Assembly: GCF_007992115.1 (NCBI RefSeq)
Contig: NZ_BJZQ01000005.1
Location: forward strand, 62,001-126,000
Length of the DNA stretch: 64,000 bases
Source: Aeromicrobium flavum
Lineage (GTDB): Bacteria; Actinomycetota; Actinomycetes; Propionibacteriales; Nocardioidaceae
Direction of reading: 5' to 3'
Part shown: in pieces, positions 8,974-16,858 of the stretch
Position numbering within the stretch: the stretch's first letter is position 1
Layout of the letters: each line of letters begins with the position of its first letter
Notes under the pieces: generated by a model
What the model was told of the DNA's origin: nothing
What the model saw: the letters and a program-made list of their open reading frames with translations, nothing else
Databases searched by the model: none
Translations under genes and position numbers: made by a program

Positions 8974-9546
8974 GTGCGTCTGATTACTCCTGTGCTGCTG
9001 CTCGTCACCGCCGTGCTGTTCGGATGGTCGATGCCAGCGCAAGCGCACACCTCCCTGATCTCGTCCGACCCCACCGCGGGGTCGCGCACCGAGGAGGTCC
9101 CCGACCGGATCGTCCTGACGTTCAGCGAGGACCTCCGCCAGCCCTCCGAGGCCAGCCTCATCGTCGACGGGTCCGCACTCGGCGCCGAGGTGAAGGTCGA
9201 CGGCCCCCGCCTCGTCGTCGTGCCGCCCGCCGATGCCGCGGGTGGCGCGTACCAGGTCAATTATCGCGTGGTCTCCGCGGACGGCCACCCCATCACCGGC
9301 ACGCACGAGTTCACCGTGGCCGACCAGGACGCCGTCGTCGCCGACGAGCCGTCCGCGACGCCCACCGCGCAGGCGGCACCGGACGAGGACACCGCGGCCG
9401 ACCCGAAGGACGCCGCTGCGGAGGACGACTCGGTCCTGACGTCGCCCTTGCTGCTGGGCGTCCTCGTGGCTGCCGTCGCCCTCGGTGCCGCCGCCTTCCT
9501 GCTGGTGCGCGGGCGCTCGAGCACCCCCGACGATGACCGTTCCTGA
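8974..9546 (+). CDS. copC: CopC-domain copper-binding protein, membrane-anchored
   Basis: A 190-residue exported protein. Residues 1-23 form a signal peptide ending in AQAH; cleavage leaves the N-terminal His that CopC proteins use as a copper ligand (AHTSLISSDPTAGS). The CopC beta-sandwich spans about 24-118 and ends with SADGHPITGTHEFTV, which carries the second His ligand. A Glu/Asp/Ala-rich linker follows, then one C-terminal helix (LLLGVLVAAVALGAAAFLLV). It binds copper outside the membrane and probably passes it to the CopD-type protein encoded next, whose start overlaps this gene by 14 bases. Confidence 0.9.
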   Translation: MRLITPVLLLVTAVLFGWSMPAQAHTSLISSDPTAGSRTEEVPDRIVLTFSEDLRQPSEASLIVDGSALGAEVKVDGPRLVVVPPADAAGGAYQVNYRVVSADGHPITGTHEFTVADQDAVVADEPSATPTAQAAPDEDTAADPKDAAAEDDSVLTSPLLLGVLVAAVALGAAAFLLVRGRSSTPDDDRS

Positions 9547-11515
9547 CCGCGGGGCCCGCCCCGGCGCGCCCGTCGCCGGACTCGGCCTCGCTGCTGTCGC
9601 CGGGCTCGGCCTGCTCGTTCTCGTCGGACTGCTGGTGGGCACCGGCGCCACGCCCCAGGCGCCCCCGGCGGGGCTCCCCGACCCGGGACGCGTCGTCGGC
9701 TGGGCCCTGCCGGTCTCGCGCTTCCTCTCCGACCTCCTGGCCACGGTCACCGTGGGCTTCCTGCTGGTGGCCGTCGTCCTGCTCCCGTCCGGCGAGCGGC
9801 TCGAGGGCCTCGCGGTCCAGGCCGTCCGCATCGCCTCCCGCGCCGCGTGGGGCTGGTGCGCGGCAGCCCTGCTGCACTACTGGGCCAACGTCGCCGACCT
9901 CTACGCGCGGCCGCTCACCGGCGTCGACGTCGGGCAGCTGATCGACTTCGCGAAGGTCTTCGCCACGGGCCGCGGCCTGCTCGTGCAGGCGCTCGCGGCG
10001 CTCGTCATCGCGCTCTGGGCGTCGTGGACCTTCTCGGTGCGCCAGCTGGCGATCTGCGTCCCGGTCGCCCTCGTCGGCATCTCCGCGGTCGGCCTGACCG
10101 GCCACTCGGCGTCCGCCGGCTCTCACATGCTCGCCACCGCGGCGCTCGTGCTGCACCTCGTCGGCGTCGTGCTGTGGGTCGGCGGCCTGATCGCCCTCGG
10201 CTGGGTGGCCCTGCGCCGCAGCCGGCGCCTCGACGACGCCGTCTCGCGCTACTCGACCCTCGCCGGGTGGAGCTTCGTCGTCGTGGCCGTCTCGGGCCTC
10301 GTCAGCGCGGCCGTCAACCTCGGTTCGTTCGGGGGGATCGACTCCACGTACGGCGCCCTCGTCGTCGTGAAGGTCGTCGCGCTGGTCGCCCTGGGTGCGT
10401 TCGGCGTCGCCCAGCGTCGCCGGCTGCGGCGCGCCTCGTCCGGCTTCGCCCGGTTCGCGATCCTCGAGGTCCTGCTGATGAGCGTCACCATGGCTGTCGC
10501 CGTGGTGCTCGGCCGGACGGCCACGCCCGTCGGCGAGGACGTGCTCACGACCCGCGCCGAGCTGCTGCTGGGGCGCCCGCTGCCGCCCGAGCCCACGGTC
10601 GTGCGCATCCTCACCGGCTTCTATCCCGACGGCATCGGCCTGTCGATCGTCGCGCTCGGCTCCGCGCTGTACGTCGCCGGGCTGATCGTGATGCGCCGCC
10701 GCAACGACCGCTGGCCCATCGGCCGCACCATCAGCTGGTTCGCCGGCCTCGCGATCGTGGCGTGGGCCACCTTCGGCGGCCTGGGCGCCTACTCCAGCGT
10801 GCTGTTCAGCCTGCACATGGTGTCGCACATGATGCTGTCGATGGTGGCGCCGATCTTCCTCGTACTGGGTGCACCGATGACCCTGGCGCTGCGCACGCTG
10901 CCGGGCCCGCGCCGCCCGGGCGAGCACTCGCCGCGGTCACTGCTGCGCGACGCGCTGCAGTCGAGGATCTCGGCGTTCTACACGCACCCGATCGTGGCCG
11001 CCGTGATCTTCCTCGGCACGCTCTACGCCGTCTACTACACCGGCCTGTTCGAGTCGATGATGCGCACGCATTCCGGGCACGCGTTCATGGAGCTGCACTT
11101 CCTGCTCTCGGGCTTCCTGTTCTACTACGTGATCATCGGCGTCGACCCGTCCCCGAAGCGGCTCGGCCCGCTGGCCCGGTTCGGCGTCCTGATGCTCTCG
11201 GTGCCGTTCCACGCCTTCTTCTCGGTGGCGCTCATGTCGTCCGACGTCATCATCGCCGAGTCGTACTACCGAGCCCTCGAGCGGCCGTACGCGACCGACC
11301 TCGCCCAGGACCAGTACCTCGGCGGCGGCATCGCGTGGGCGATGGGCGAGATCCCGCTGCTGCTGGTGATCGGCGCGATCTTCGTGCAGTGGTTCCGCTC
11401 CGACACGCGCGAGGCCACCCGCAGCGACCGGGCCGCCGACCGCGACGACGACGCCGCACTCGAGGAGTACAACGCCTACCTCGCGGGCCTGGGCGACGGC
11501 TCCGTCCGGCGCTGA
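9533..11515 (+). CDS. CopD - CtaG fusion: copper importer and cytochrome oxidase assembly protein
   Basis: A 660-residue polytopic membrane protein with about 14 helices. The first half (about 20-330) is a CopD domain with conserved His/Trp patches such as LTGHSASAGSHMLATAALVLHLVGVVLWVGG. The second half (about 370-640) is a caa3-type CtaG domain, with SLHMVSHMMLSMVAPIFLVLGAP and HSGHAFMELHFLLSGFLFYY. CopD moves copper into the cytoplasm or membrane; CtaG helps insert copper into cytochrome c oxidase. The CopC gene just upstream supplies the outer copper-binding partner, so this two-gene unit likely feeds copper to oxidase. ATG 9533 was preferred because the sequence before it is not protein-like. 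Confidence 0.9.
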   Translation: MTVPDRGARPGAPVAGLGLAAVAGLGLLVLVGLLVGTGATPQAPPAGLPDPGRVVGWALPVSRFLSDLLATVTVGFLLVAVVLLPSGERLEGLAVQAVRIASRAAWGWCAAALLHYWANVADLYARPLTGVDVGQLIDFAKVFATGRGLLVQALAALVIALWASWTFSVRQLAICVPVALVGISAVGLTGHSASAGSHMLATAALVLHLVGVVLWVGGLIALGWVALRRSRRLDDAVSRYSTLAGWSFVVVAVSGLVSAAVNLGSFGGIDSTYGALVVVKVVALVALGAFGVAQRRRLRRASSGFARFAILEVLLMSVTMAVAVVLGRTATPVGEDVLTTRAELLLGRPLPPEPTVVRILTGFYPDGIGLSIVALGSALYVAGLIVMRRRNDRWPIGRTISWFAGLAIVAWATFGGLGAYSSVLFSLHMVSHMMLSMVAPIFLVLGAPMTLALRTLPGPRRPGEHSPRSLLRDALQSRISAFYTHPIVAAVIFLGTLYAVYYTGLFESMMRTHSGHAFMELHFLLSGFLFYYVIIGVDPSPKRLGPLARFGVLMLSVPFHAFFSVALMSSDVIIAESYYRALERPYATDLAQDQYLGGGIAWAMGEIPLLLVIGAIFVQWFRSDTREATRSDRAADRDDDAALEEYNAYLAGLGDGSVRR

Positions 11516-11532
11516 CCCCCGCACGACACAGA

Positions 11533-11564
11533 ACTGCCCGGCCACCTCACGGTGACCGGGCAGT
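11533..11564. terminator. Shared terminator between CopD-CtaG gene and sodA
   Basis: A 14-base-pair stem with one mismatch and a TCAC loop lies between the two convergent genes (stops at 11515 and 11595). It can act for both strands. Confidence 0.75.
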
Positions 11565-11594
11565 GTGCGTCTCGCCCGAGGGCGAGTCACGGGG

Positions 11595-12212
11595 TCAGAA
11601 CAGGATCTGGCCGCCGCTGGTGGCCGCGGTGAAGCGCTCCTGCGCGTCGGCCCAGTTCGCGATGTTCCAGAACGCCTTGACGTAGTCGCCCTTGACGTTG
11701 AGGTAGTCGAGGTAGAACGCGTGCTCCCACATGTCGAGCTGGGAGATCGGGATCAGCGTCGCCGGGATGTTGGACTGCTGGTCGTACAGCTGGACGATGA
11801 CCAGCTTCTGACCCAGCGTGTCCCACGCGGTGATGGCCCAACCCGAGCCCTGGATGCCGAGGGCGACCTGCTCGAACTGCGCCCGGTAGGCGTCGAAGGA
11901 GCCGAAGTTGTCGTCGATGGCGGCCTGGAGCTCACCGGTCGGCTTGTCGCCGCCGTCCGGCGAGAGGTTCTTCCAGAAGATCGAGTGGTTGATGTGGCCG
12001 CCGAGGTTGAACGCGAGGTTCTTCTCCAGCAGGTTGATCGTGTCGTACGCACCGGCCGCACGCGACTCCTCGAGCTTCTCGAGGGCGGTGTTGAGGCCGT
12101 TCACGTAGTTCTGGTGGTGCTTGCTGTGGTGCAGCTCCATGATCTTGCCCGAGATGTGGGGATCCAGTGCCCCGTAGTCGTAGGGCAGGTCCGGCAGGGT
12201 GTAGTCGGCCAC
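11595..12212 (-). CDS. sodA: Superoxide dismutase (Fe/Mn)
   Basis: A 205-residue cytoplasmic dismutase turning superoxide into oxygen and hydrogen peroxide. Metal ligands are visible: His26 region in [14 protein letters not shown], His in [15 protein letters not shown], and Asp/His in [13 protein letters not shown]. The Gly-rich GGHINHS and DMWEHAFY signatures fit the Fe/Mn family; the sequence alone does not settle which metal, although actinobacterial forms are mostly Mn or Fe/Mn. The start is GTG 12212 ([14 protein letters not shown]), preceded by the strong ribosome site AGGAGGA. It is a single-gene unit, divergent from the phosphatidyltransferase gene. Confidence 0.96.
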   Translation of the reverse strand: MADYTLPDLPYDYGALDPHISGKIMELHHSKHHQNYVNGLNTALEKLEESRAAGAYDTINLLEKNLAFNLGGHINHSIFWKNLSPDGGDKPTGELQAAIDDNFGSFDAYRAQFEQVALGIQGSGWAITAWDTLGQKLVIVQLYDQQSNIPATLIPISQLDMWEHAFYLDYLNVKGDYVKAFWNIANWADAQERFTAATSGGQILF

Positions 12213-12320
12213 TCGTCCTCCTGGTCGTCGTTCGGTGATGTCGTCTTCAGGGTTCAAGCCTCAGTCTGTCAGTTGTGTTCCCCGAGGCAAGGGCAGCCCG
12301 GATTGCGGGACCCTCGCCGG

Positions 12321-12326
12321 TAGGCT
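12321..12326 (+). promoter_or_regulatory. -10 box, leaderless start of phosphatidyltransferase gene
   Basis: TAGGCT ends 7 bases before the GTG at 12334, which fits a leaderless mRNA for the pgsA-like/DUF881 operon. Confidence 0.5.
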
Positions 12327-12333
12327 GTTCCCC

Positions 12334-13074
12334 GTGGCAGGCAAGCGGGTCCGACGGGTCGAAGGCGCGGACGAGGTCGAGGCGGAGGCGCCCTCCTCGG
12401 ACGTCGGCACGCCCGCCGCCCCCGAGCCCGCCCGGCCCGCACCCGCTCGTCCGGCGCCGCAGCCCCGGGCCGCCGTGGCCGAGACGACGCCGGCGAAGCC
12501 TTCGCTGCGTGCCGAGCTGTTCACGATCCCGAACCTGCTCAGCGCGATCCGGATCCTGCTCGTGCCGGTGTTCCTGTGGCTGGTGCTCGTGCCCGAGCGC
12601 GACGTGCTGGCGATCGGCGTCCTCGTGGTCTCGGGCATCACCGACTACCTCGACGGCAAGATCGCCCGGGCCACCGGCCGCACGACGCGGCTGGGCGCGA
12701 TCCTCGATCCCGTCGCCGACCGCCTCTACATCCTCGCCGTCGTCGTGGGGCTGGGCCTGCGCGAGGTCATCCCGTGGTGGCTCGCCGTGATCCTCCCGCT
12801 GCGCGACGTCGTGCTGTTCTCGCTCGTGCCGTTCCTGCGCACCCGCGGCTTCAGTGCCCTGCCGGTGCACTTCCTGGGCAAGGCCGCCACGGCCGGGCTG
12901 CTCTACGCGTTCCCGCTGCTGCTGCTCGGCGACGGCGAGGGGTCGGTGGCCAACCTGGCTCGCGTCTTCGGCTGGGCCTTCACCATCTGGGGCGTGGCGC
13001 TCTACTGGTGGGCCGGCATCCTCTACGCCGTCCAGGTGCGCCGCCTGCTGGCTTCGACGCCGCGGGCGCGATGA
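12334..13074 (+). CDS. pgsA2: CDP-alcohol phosphatidyltransferase (PgsA2-like)
   Basis: A 246-residue membrane enzyme. The first 60 residues are a Pro/Ala/Glu-rich cytoplasmic tail; the rest has about six helices. The CDP-alcohol phosphatidyltransferase signature D-G-x2-A-R-x8-G-x3-D-x3-D is complete in the stretch DYLDGKIARATGRTTRLG followed by AILDPVADRL. These enzymes replace CMP on CDP-diacylglycerol with an alcohol to make phospholipid. The position upstream of DUF881-Sbp-DUF881-gcvH equals that of M. tuberculosis Rv1822 (pgsA2), so that name is used; the exact alcohol is not proven. The next gene starts inside its stop codon (ATGA). Confidence 0.88.
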   Translation: MAGKRVRRVEGADEVEAEAPSSDVGTPAAPEPARPAPARPAPQPRAAVAETTPAKPSLRAELFTIPNLLSAIRILLVPVFLWLVLVPERDVLAIGVLVVSGITDYLDGKIARATGRTTRLGAILDPVADRLYILAVVVGLGLREVIPWWLAVILPLRDVVLFSLVPFLRTRGFSALPVHFLGKAATAGLLYAFPLLLLGDGEGSVANLARVFGWAFTIWGVALYWWAGILYAVQVRRLLASTPRAR

Positions 13075-13874
13075 GCGAGCGGTCCGGAACCGGGTCCTCG
13101 GTCCAGGAGGCGGAGTCGATCCTCGAGCGGCTCGCCGCCACCGCGCTGGACGACGACTACTACGTCGTGCACGACGATCCGCCCCGGCCGACCGCGAAGC
13201 TCCTCACCGGGGTCGCCGCCGCCGTGTTCGGCCTGCTGCTCACCGTCGCCGCCGTCCAGACCCGCGTCGATCGCCCCGCCACCGAGGTCGAGCGCGACGC
13301 GCTGATCGAGAACATCCGGCTCCGCCAGGACCTGGTCGACAACCGGCAGGAGACGGTGGTCGGCCTCCAGGAGGAGATCGCCGACCTGCAGGCCGCGTCG
13401 GTGGTGGACGGCCCGGGCACGCTCGCGCTGCGTGCCGCGGCCGGCGCGGTCCCGGTGGTGGGGGGCGGCGTCGAGCTCACCGTCGAGTCCTCGTCGAACG
13501 AGGACCGTCCCGGCGGCCGCCTCACCGACACCGACCTGCAGCTCGTCGTCAACGGCCTGTGGCTCGCGGGCGCCGAGGCCGTCGCGGTCGACGGCCACCG
13601 GCTGGCGTCCACGTCGGCCATCCGCTCGGCGGGCGAGGCGATCACGGTCAACTACCGCTCCGTCACCGAGCCGGTCGTCATCACCGCGATCGGCGACGAG
13701 GACGTGCTCCAGAACCAGTGGGAGCAGGGACCGTCAGGTCGCTACCTCGCCGCGCGTGCCGAAGCCGATGGCATCCGCTTCGCCGTGCGAGGATCAGACG
13801 ATGTCGAGATGGCCGCCGCCCCCGAGGCGCGGCTGTCGATCTCGGCCGAACCCCTGAGGAGGAGCACGTCGTGA
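13071..13874 (+). CDS. DUF881 membrane-anchored protein
   Basis: A 267-residue protein with a 70-residue cytoplasmic N-terminus, one helix (LLTGVAAAVFGLLLTVAAVQ), a coiled-coil segment (IRLRQDLVDNRQETVVGLQEEIADLQ) and a DUF881 domain with its typical motifs: VPVVGGGVELTV, DTDLQLVVNGLWLAGAEAVAVDGHRL and AITVNYRSV, EPVVITAIGD. Function is not established; the family (YlxW/YlxX-like) is linked by position to division and envelope genes. It is the homologue of Rv1823 by synteny. The gene overlaps both neighbours by 4 bases, so it is part of one coupled operon. Confidence 0.85.
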   Translation: MSERSGTGSSVQEAESILERLAATALDDDYYVVHDDPPRPTAKLLTGVAAAVFGLLLTVAAVQTRVDRPATEVERDALIENIRLRQDLVDNRQETVVGLQEEIADLQAASVVDGPGTLALRAAAGAVPVVGGGVELTVESSSNEDRPGGRLTDTDLQLVVNGLWLAGAEAVAVDGHRLASTSAIRSAGEAITVNYRSVTEPVVITAIGDEDVLQNQWEQGPSGRYLAARAEADGIRFAVRGSDDVEMAAAPEARLSISAEPLRRSTS

Positions 13875-14203
13875 TCCCGGTCATCGGCCTGGTCGTGGGC
13901 GTCACGATCGGCCTGATCCTGCAGCCCACCGTGCCCACGGGGCTGCAGCCCTACGTGCCGATCGCCATCATCGCCGCACTCGACGCCGTGCTCGGCGCCG
14001 CGCGCGCGTTCCTGGAGGGCCGCTTCGACGACCGCGTCTTCGTGGTCTCGTTCGTCTCGAACGTGGCGATCGCCGCGATCATGGTGTTCCTCGGCGACCA
14101 GCTCGGCGTGGGATCGCAGCTCTCGACCGGCGTCATCGTCGTGCTCGGGATCCGGATCTTCGCCAACTCCGCCGCGATCCGCAGGCTGATCTTCCATGCG
14201 TGA
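13871..14203 (+). CDS. sbp: Small basic protein Sbp (DUF1290)
   Basis: A 110-residue membrane protein with three or four helices (VIGLVVGVTIGLIL, YVPIAIIAALDAVLGAA, VAIAAIMVFLGDQLGV, GVIVVLGIRIFAN). The central sequence ALDAVLGAARAFLEGRFDDRVFVVSFVSN is the hallmark of the Sbp family, found next to ftsZ or DUF881 genes in Gram-positive bacteria and lying between two DUF881 genes in actinobacteria (Rv1824 position). The role is unknown. GTG 13871 has the ribosome site GAGGAGG in front. It overlaps the upstream gene by 4 bases and the downstream, damaged, gene by 8. Confidence 0.88.
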   Translation: MIPVIGLVVGVTIGLILQPTVPTGLQPYVPIAIIAALDAVLGAARAFLEGRFDDRVFVVSFVSNVAIAAIMVFLGDQLGVGSQLSTGVIVVLGIRIFANSAAIRRLIFHA

Positions 14204-14682
14204 GCCGTTCGACCTGCGCCAGGCGCTGGGCCGCCGCTCGAGCTGGATCGTCGGTCTGCTCATCGGCCTGCTCGCCTTCACCATGACCGTGCAGTGGCGC
14301 GAGGACGACGAGACCGACGACTTCAGCGGCGTCCGCGGGCGCGGTGACCGCGTCGGTGCTGCTGGACGCGGTGCAGGAGATGCGCGACGCCGGCGCCGAG
14401 GTCATCTCGCTCAACGGCGTGGCCCGCGTCGTGGCCCAGACCTGGTTCCTCGACGACGACGCCGGGGTCCGGGTCAGCGGCCGCGTGCTGAAGCCTCCGT
14501 ACGTCATGGAGGTGATCGGCGATCCGAAGACGCTCGCCGACGCCGTGACGTTCCGCGGCGGCTTGGCCGACCGGGTCGAGAGCCGCGGGGGAGAGGTCGG
14601 CGTCGAGAAGCGCCAGCGCATCCGCATCACCGCTGTGGCCGATGCACCCGAGCCCCAGTACGCTCGACCCGCGAACGACTGA
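14196..14682 (+). pseudogene. DUF881 gene, internally deleted and frameshifted
   Basis: Two parts of one DUF881 protein lie in different frames. The N-terminal part (14196 to about 14335) reads MREPFDLRQALGRRSSW, one helix, then WREDDETDDFSGVRG. The C-terminal part (about 14344 to 14682, next frame) reads VTASVLLDAVQEMRDAGAEV, ISLNGVARVVAQTWF, PPYVMEVIGDPKTLADAV. Compared with the intact DUF881 gene at 13071, about 90-100 residues between the helix and the DAGAEV block are missing, including the coiled coil and the GxGV motif. The junction near 14335-14345 is GC-rich (GTCCGCGGGCGCGGTGACC). It is either a real deletion or a sequencing/assembly error; both frames otherwise remain well conserved, which points to a recent event. 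Confidence 0.75.
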
Positions 14683-14704
14683 CCGCGCGACGATGGAGGA
14701 CCCC

Positions 14705-15082
14705 GTGATCCCTGAGGACCTGTTCTACAGCGAGGAGCACGAGTGGGTGCGTGTCGAGGGCGACGTCGCCATCATCGGCATCACCGACTTCGCGCAGGAC
14801 CAGCTCGGCGACATCGTCTACGTCGACCTGCCGGCCGAGGGCGACTCGGTCGAGTCGGGCACGGTCGTGGGCGAGCTGGAGTCGACCAAGTCGGTCTCGG
14901 ACGTGTTCACGCCTGTCTCCGGTGAGGTCATCGCGCGCAACGACTCCCTCGAGGCCACGCCCGAGGTGATCAACTCCGACCCCTACGGCGAGGGCTGGTT
15001 GCTCAAGGTCCGCACCACCGAGGAGGACGTCACCTCGGGCCTGCTGACGGCCGAGGCGTACTCGGCTCTGGTGAGCGGCTGA
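14705..15082 (+). CDS. gcvH: Glycine cleavage system H protein
   Basis: A 125-residue lipoyl carrier that shuttles the aminomethyl group between the P, T and L proteins of the glycine cleavage complex in the cytoplasm. The lipoyl site is Lys62 in VGELESTKSVSD, inside the classic GcvH fold (ITDFAQDQLGDIVYVDLP; NSDPYGEGWLLKV). The GTG at 14705 was chosen over ATG 14693 because GGAGGA at 14695-14700 forms a well-spaced ribosome site for it. The gene sits between the damaged DUF881 gene and the garA-like gene, as in Rv1826; gcvP is 2.7 kb downstream, while gcvT is not in the window. Confidence 0.95.
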   Translation: MIPEDLFYSEEHEWVRVEGDVAIIGITDFAQDQLGDIVYVDLPAEGDSVESGTVVGELESTKSVSDVFTPVSGEVIARNDSLEATPEVINSDPYGEGWLLKVRTTEEDVTSGLLTAEAYSALVSG

Positions 15083-15102
15083 CCCGACGCACGGGCGGGT
15101 GT

Positions 15103-15108
15103 TAGGTT
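15103..15108 (+). promoter_or_regulatory. -10 box upstream of FHA/MerR operon
   Basis: TAGGTT is a candidate -10 element that would start transcription near 15115, leaving a leader of about 60 bases that contains the CTTGAG palindrome cluster. Confidence 0.4.
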
Positions 15109-15134
15109 GGGGGCGCAAGAACCCTGAACCCCCA

Positions 15135-15163
15135 CTTGAGCAAACCCTCAAGCTGTACTTGAG
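15135..15163 (+). promoter_or_regulatory. CTTGAG/CTCAAG operator cluster before the FHA gene
   Basis: Three half-sites alternate in direction: CTTGAG (15135-15140), CTCAAG (15147-15152) and CTTGAG (15158-15163), spaced 11-12 bases, about one helical turn. The last two form CTCAAG-N5-CTTGAG, a 17-base palindrome that recurs at 16795 and 16859 near the two MerR-type genes. It lies between the likely -10 box and the start codon, where binding would be expected to repress. Assignment to one of the local MerR proteins is inference. Confidence 0.6.
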
Positions 15164-15178
15164 ACGGAGTTGATCGCG

Positions 15179-15604
15179 TTGACGACGCCGGAAGGTTTCG
15201 AGGAAACCAACTTCATCCCGGTCATCGACGCCGACACCGAGGAGATGACCGCCGGCGACGTGTTCGCCGTCGAGAACCTCCCGGTCGGCAATGCGATGCT
15301 GCTCGTGCAGCGCGGCCCCGACGCCGGATCGCGCTTCCTGCTCGACCAGGACGTCGTCTCGGCCGGTCGCCACCCGTCGAGCGACATCTTCCTCGACGAC
15401 ATCAGCGTCTCGCGGCGCCACGCAACCTTCTCGCGGCGCGGCAGCGGCTACGTCGTCACCGACCTGGGCAGCCTCAACGGCACCTATGTCAATCGCGACC
15501 GCATCGACGGCGACATCCCGCTGGCGGGCGGCGACGAGGTCCAGCTCGGCAAGTACCGGCTGATCTACTTCCCCGGCACGGTCGCCTCCGAAGGTGGTCA
15601 GTGA
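15179..15604 (+). CDS. garA: FHA-domain protein, GarA/OdhI-like
   Basis: A 141-residue cytoplasmic protein. Residues about 40-135 form a full FHA phosphothreonine-binding domain: AGRHPSSDIFLDDISVSRRH and LGSLNGTYVN carry the binding residues. In mycobacteria and corynebacteria GarA/OdhI binds and restrains 2-oxoglutarate dehydrogenase and controls glutamate metabolism; phosphorylation of a Thr in its tail (ETTSVF) by Ser/Thr kinases switches it off. Here the tail reads PEGFEETNFIPV, so only a single, altered Thr site (Thr10) is present. The TTG at 15179 has GGAG 9 bases upstream; TTG 15170 is an alternative. The next gene overlaps by 4 bases. Confidence 0.85.
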   Translation: MTTPEGFEETNFIPVIDADTEEMTAGDVFAVENLPVGNAMLLVQRGPDAGSRFLLDQDVVSAGRHPSSDIFLDDISVSRRHATFSRRGSGYVVTDLGSLNGTYVNRDRIDGDIPLAGGDEVQLGKYRLIYFPGTVASEGGQ

Positions 15605-16317
15605 GCGGCGGCGAGGCGGCACGCGAGCAGCTGCTCGGCATCGGACAGGTCATCGCCGAGCTGTCCGAGGAGTTCCCCGACATCTCCCAGAGCCGCATCC
15701 GGTACTACGACGAGCAGGGTCTCGTCGAGCCCCGGCGCACCCCGTCCGGCTACCGCAAGTTCACGTTCGGCGACGTCGAGCGGCTCCGGTTCGTGCTGCG
15801 GATGCAGAAGGACCGCTACTGGCCGCTGAGTCACATCCGTCAGGTCCTCGACCAGATGGACTCCGGCGAGGTGCCCGACACCGAGCTGCGCGCCACCTTG
15901 CGCGTGCCGCAGGTGACGCTGGCCGCCGACGGCACGCCCACCGCCCAGTCGATCACCGAGGGCGCCGGCTCGACGCGCATGACGCGCGACGAGCTGCTCG
16001 ACGCCGCCGGCATCGACGCCGCGACCCTCGACGAGATCGAGCAGTTCGAGCTCATCCGGCGCCGCCCCCAGCAGCGCTACTACGACACCGACGACCTGGT
16101 CGTCGCGTCCCTGGTGGGCGAGCTGGCCAAGCTCGGCCTGGAGCCGCGCCACCTGCGCGGGTTCCGCAGTGCCGCCGACCGTGAGGTGGGCCTGCTCGAC
16201 CAGGTCATCCCGCCGGCCGCGCGCCAGCAGACCGGTGCCGCCGCCGAGCTGGCCGAGCTGGCCGCCCTGGCGGTCCGGCTGCACACGGTCCTCGTGCGCG
16301 CCGGCCTGCGCGGCTGA
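15601..16317 (+). CDS. MerR-family regulator (Rv1828/FtsR-like)
   Basis: A 238-residue DNA-binding protein. The N-terminal winged helix-turn-helix (SQSRIRYYDEQGLVEPRRTPSGYRKFTFGDVERLRF) lies at about residues 28-65, the dimerisation region at 70-95, and a second, HTH-like C-terminal domain with RRRPQQRYYDTDDLVVASLVGEL at about 150-180, the two-domain layout of Rv1828 and of corynebacterial FtsR, which activates ftsZ. It lacks an obvious metal-binding cysteine set. Translation is coupled to the FHA gene (GTGA overlap). The CTCAAG palindromes upstream of the operon and before the second merR gene are likely targets of this or the other MerR protein. Confidence 0.85.
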   Translation: MSGGEAAREQLLGIGQVIAELSEEFPDISQSRIRYYDEQGLVEPRRTPSGYRKFTFGDVERLRFVLRMQKDRYWPLSHIRQVLDQMDSGEVPDTELRATLRVPQVTLAADGTPTAQSITEGAGSTRMTRDELLDAAGIDAATLDEIEQFELIRRRPQQRYYDTDDLVVASLVGELAKLGLEPRHLRGFRSAADREVGLLDQVIPPAARQQTGAAAELAELAALAVRLHTVLVRAGLRG

Positions 16318-16330
16318 GGGGAGGGGTCCG

Positions 16331-16810
16331 ATGCGCGAACTCGAGATCGTCGGAGTCCGGGTCGAGATGCCCACCAACCAGCCGCTGGTGCTGCTGCGTG
16401 AGCTCGAGGGCACCCGGTACCTGCCCATCTGGGTGGGCGCGATCGAGGCCTCGGCCATCGCGTTCGCCCAGCAGGGCACCGTGTCGCCGCGGCCGCCCAC
16501 GCACGCGCTGATGGCCTCGATCATCGAGGGCCTCGGCGACGAGCTGCAGGAGGTCCGCATCGTCGACGTCCGCGACGGCGTCTTCTTCGCCGAGCTGGCG
16601 TTCGCCGGGGGAGCGGTCGTGGACGCCCGGCCGTCGGACTCGATCGCGTTGGCCCTGCGCACCGGCGTGCGCGTGGTGTGCGCGGAGGACGTCCTCGACG
16701 TCGCCGGGTTCGCCCAGACGCCCGACGAGGACGAGGAGATCCAGAAGTTCCGGGAGTTTCTCGACCACGTCGATCCCGAGGACTTCGAGAAACCCTCAAG
16801 TGAAGGTTGA
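16331..16810 (+). CDS. Bifunctional nuclease domain protein (DUF151)
   Basis: A 159-residue protein matching the bifunctional nuclease (BFN/DUF151) family: MRELEIVGVRVEMPTNQPLV, YLPIWVGAIEASAIAFAQQG, RPPTHALM, and DARPSDSIALALRTG. Plant relatives cut RNA and DNA, and the Rv1829 homologue is in the same place between two merR genes; the cellular role in bacteria is not known. ATG 16331 is preceded by GAGGGG. It starts 13 bases after the FHA/MerR pair, and its last codons overlap a CTCAAG palindrome. Confidence 0.85.
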   Translation: MRELEIVGVRVEMPTNQPLVLLRELEGTRYLPIWVGAIEASAIAFAQQGTVSPRPPTHALMASIIEGLGDELQEVRIVDVRDGVFFAELAFAGGAVVDARPSDSIALALRTGVRVVCAEDVLDVAGFAQTPDEDEEIQKFREFLDHVDPEDFEKPSSEG

Positions 16811-16811
16811 G
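16795..16811 (+). promoter_or_regulatory. CTCAAG-N5-GTTGAG palindrome
   Basis: Second copy of the 17-base palindrome, overlapping the stop codon of the DUF151 gene. A TAATAC box follows at 16814-16819, so the palindrome sits where the -35/-10 spacer of a promoter for the second merR gene would be, the usual place for a MerR operator. Confidence 0.6.
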
Positions 16812-16858
16812 CCTAATACCCGTCGCGACACGCGTGTCGGTGCGTGCACGGAAGGACC

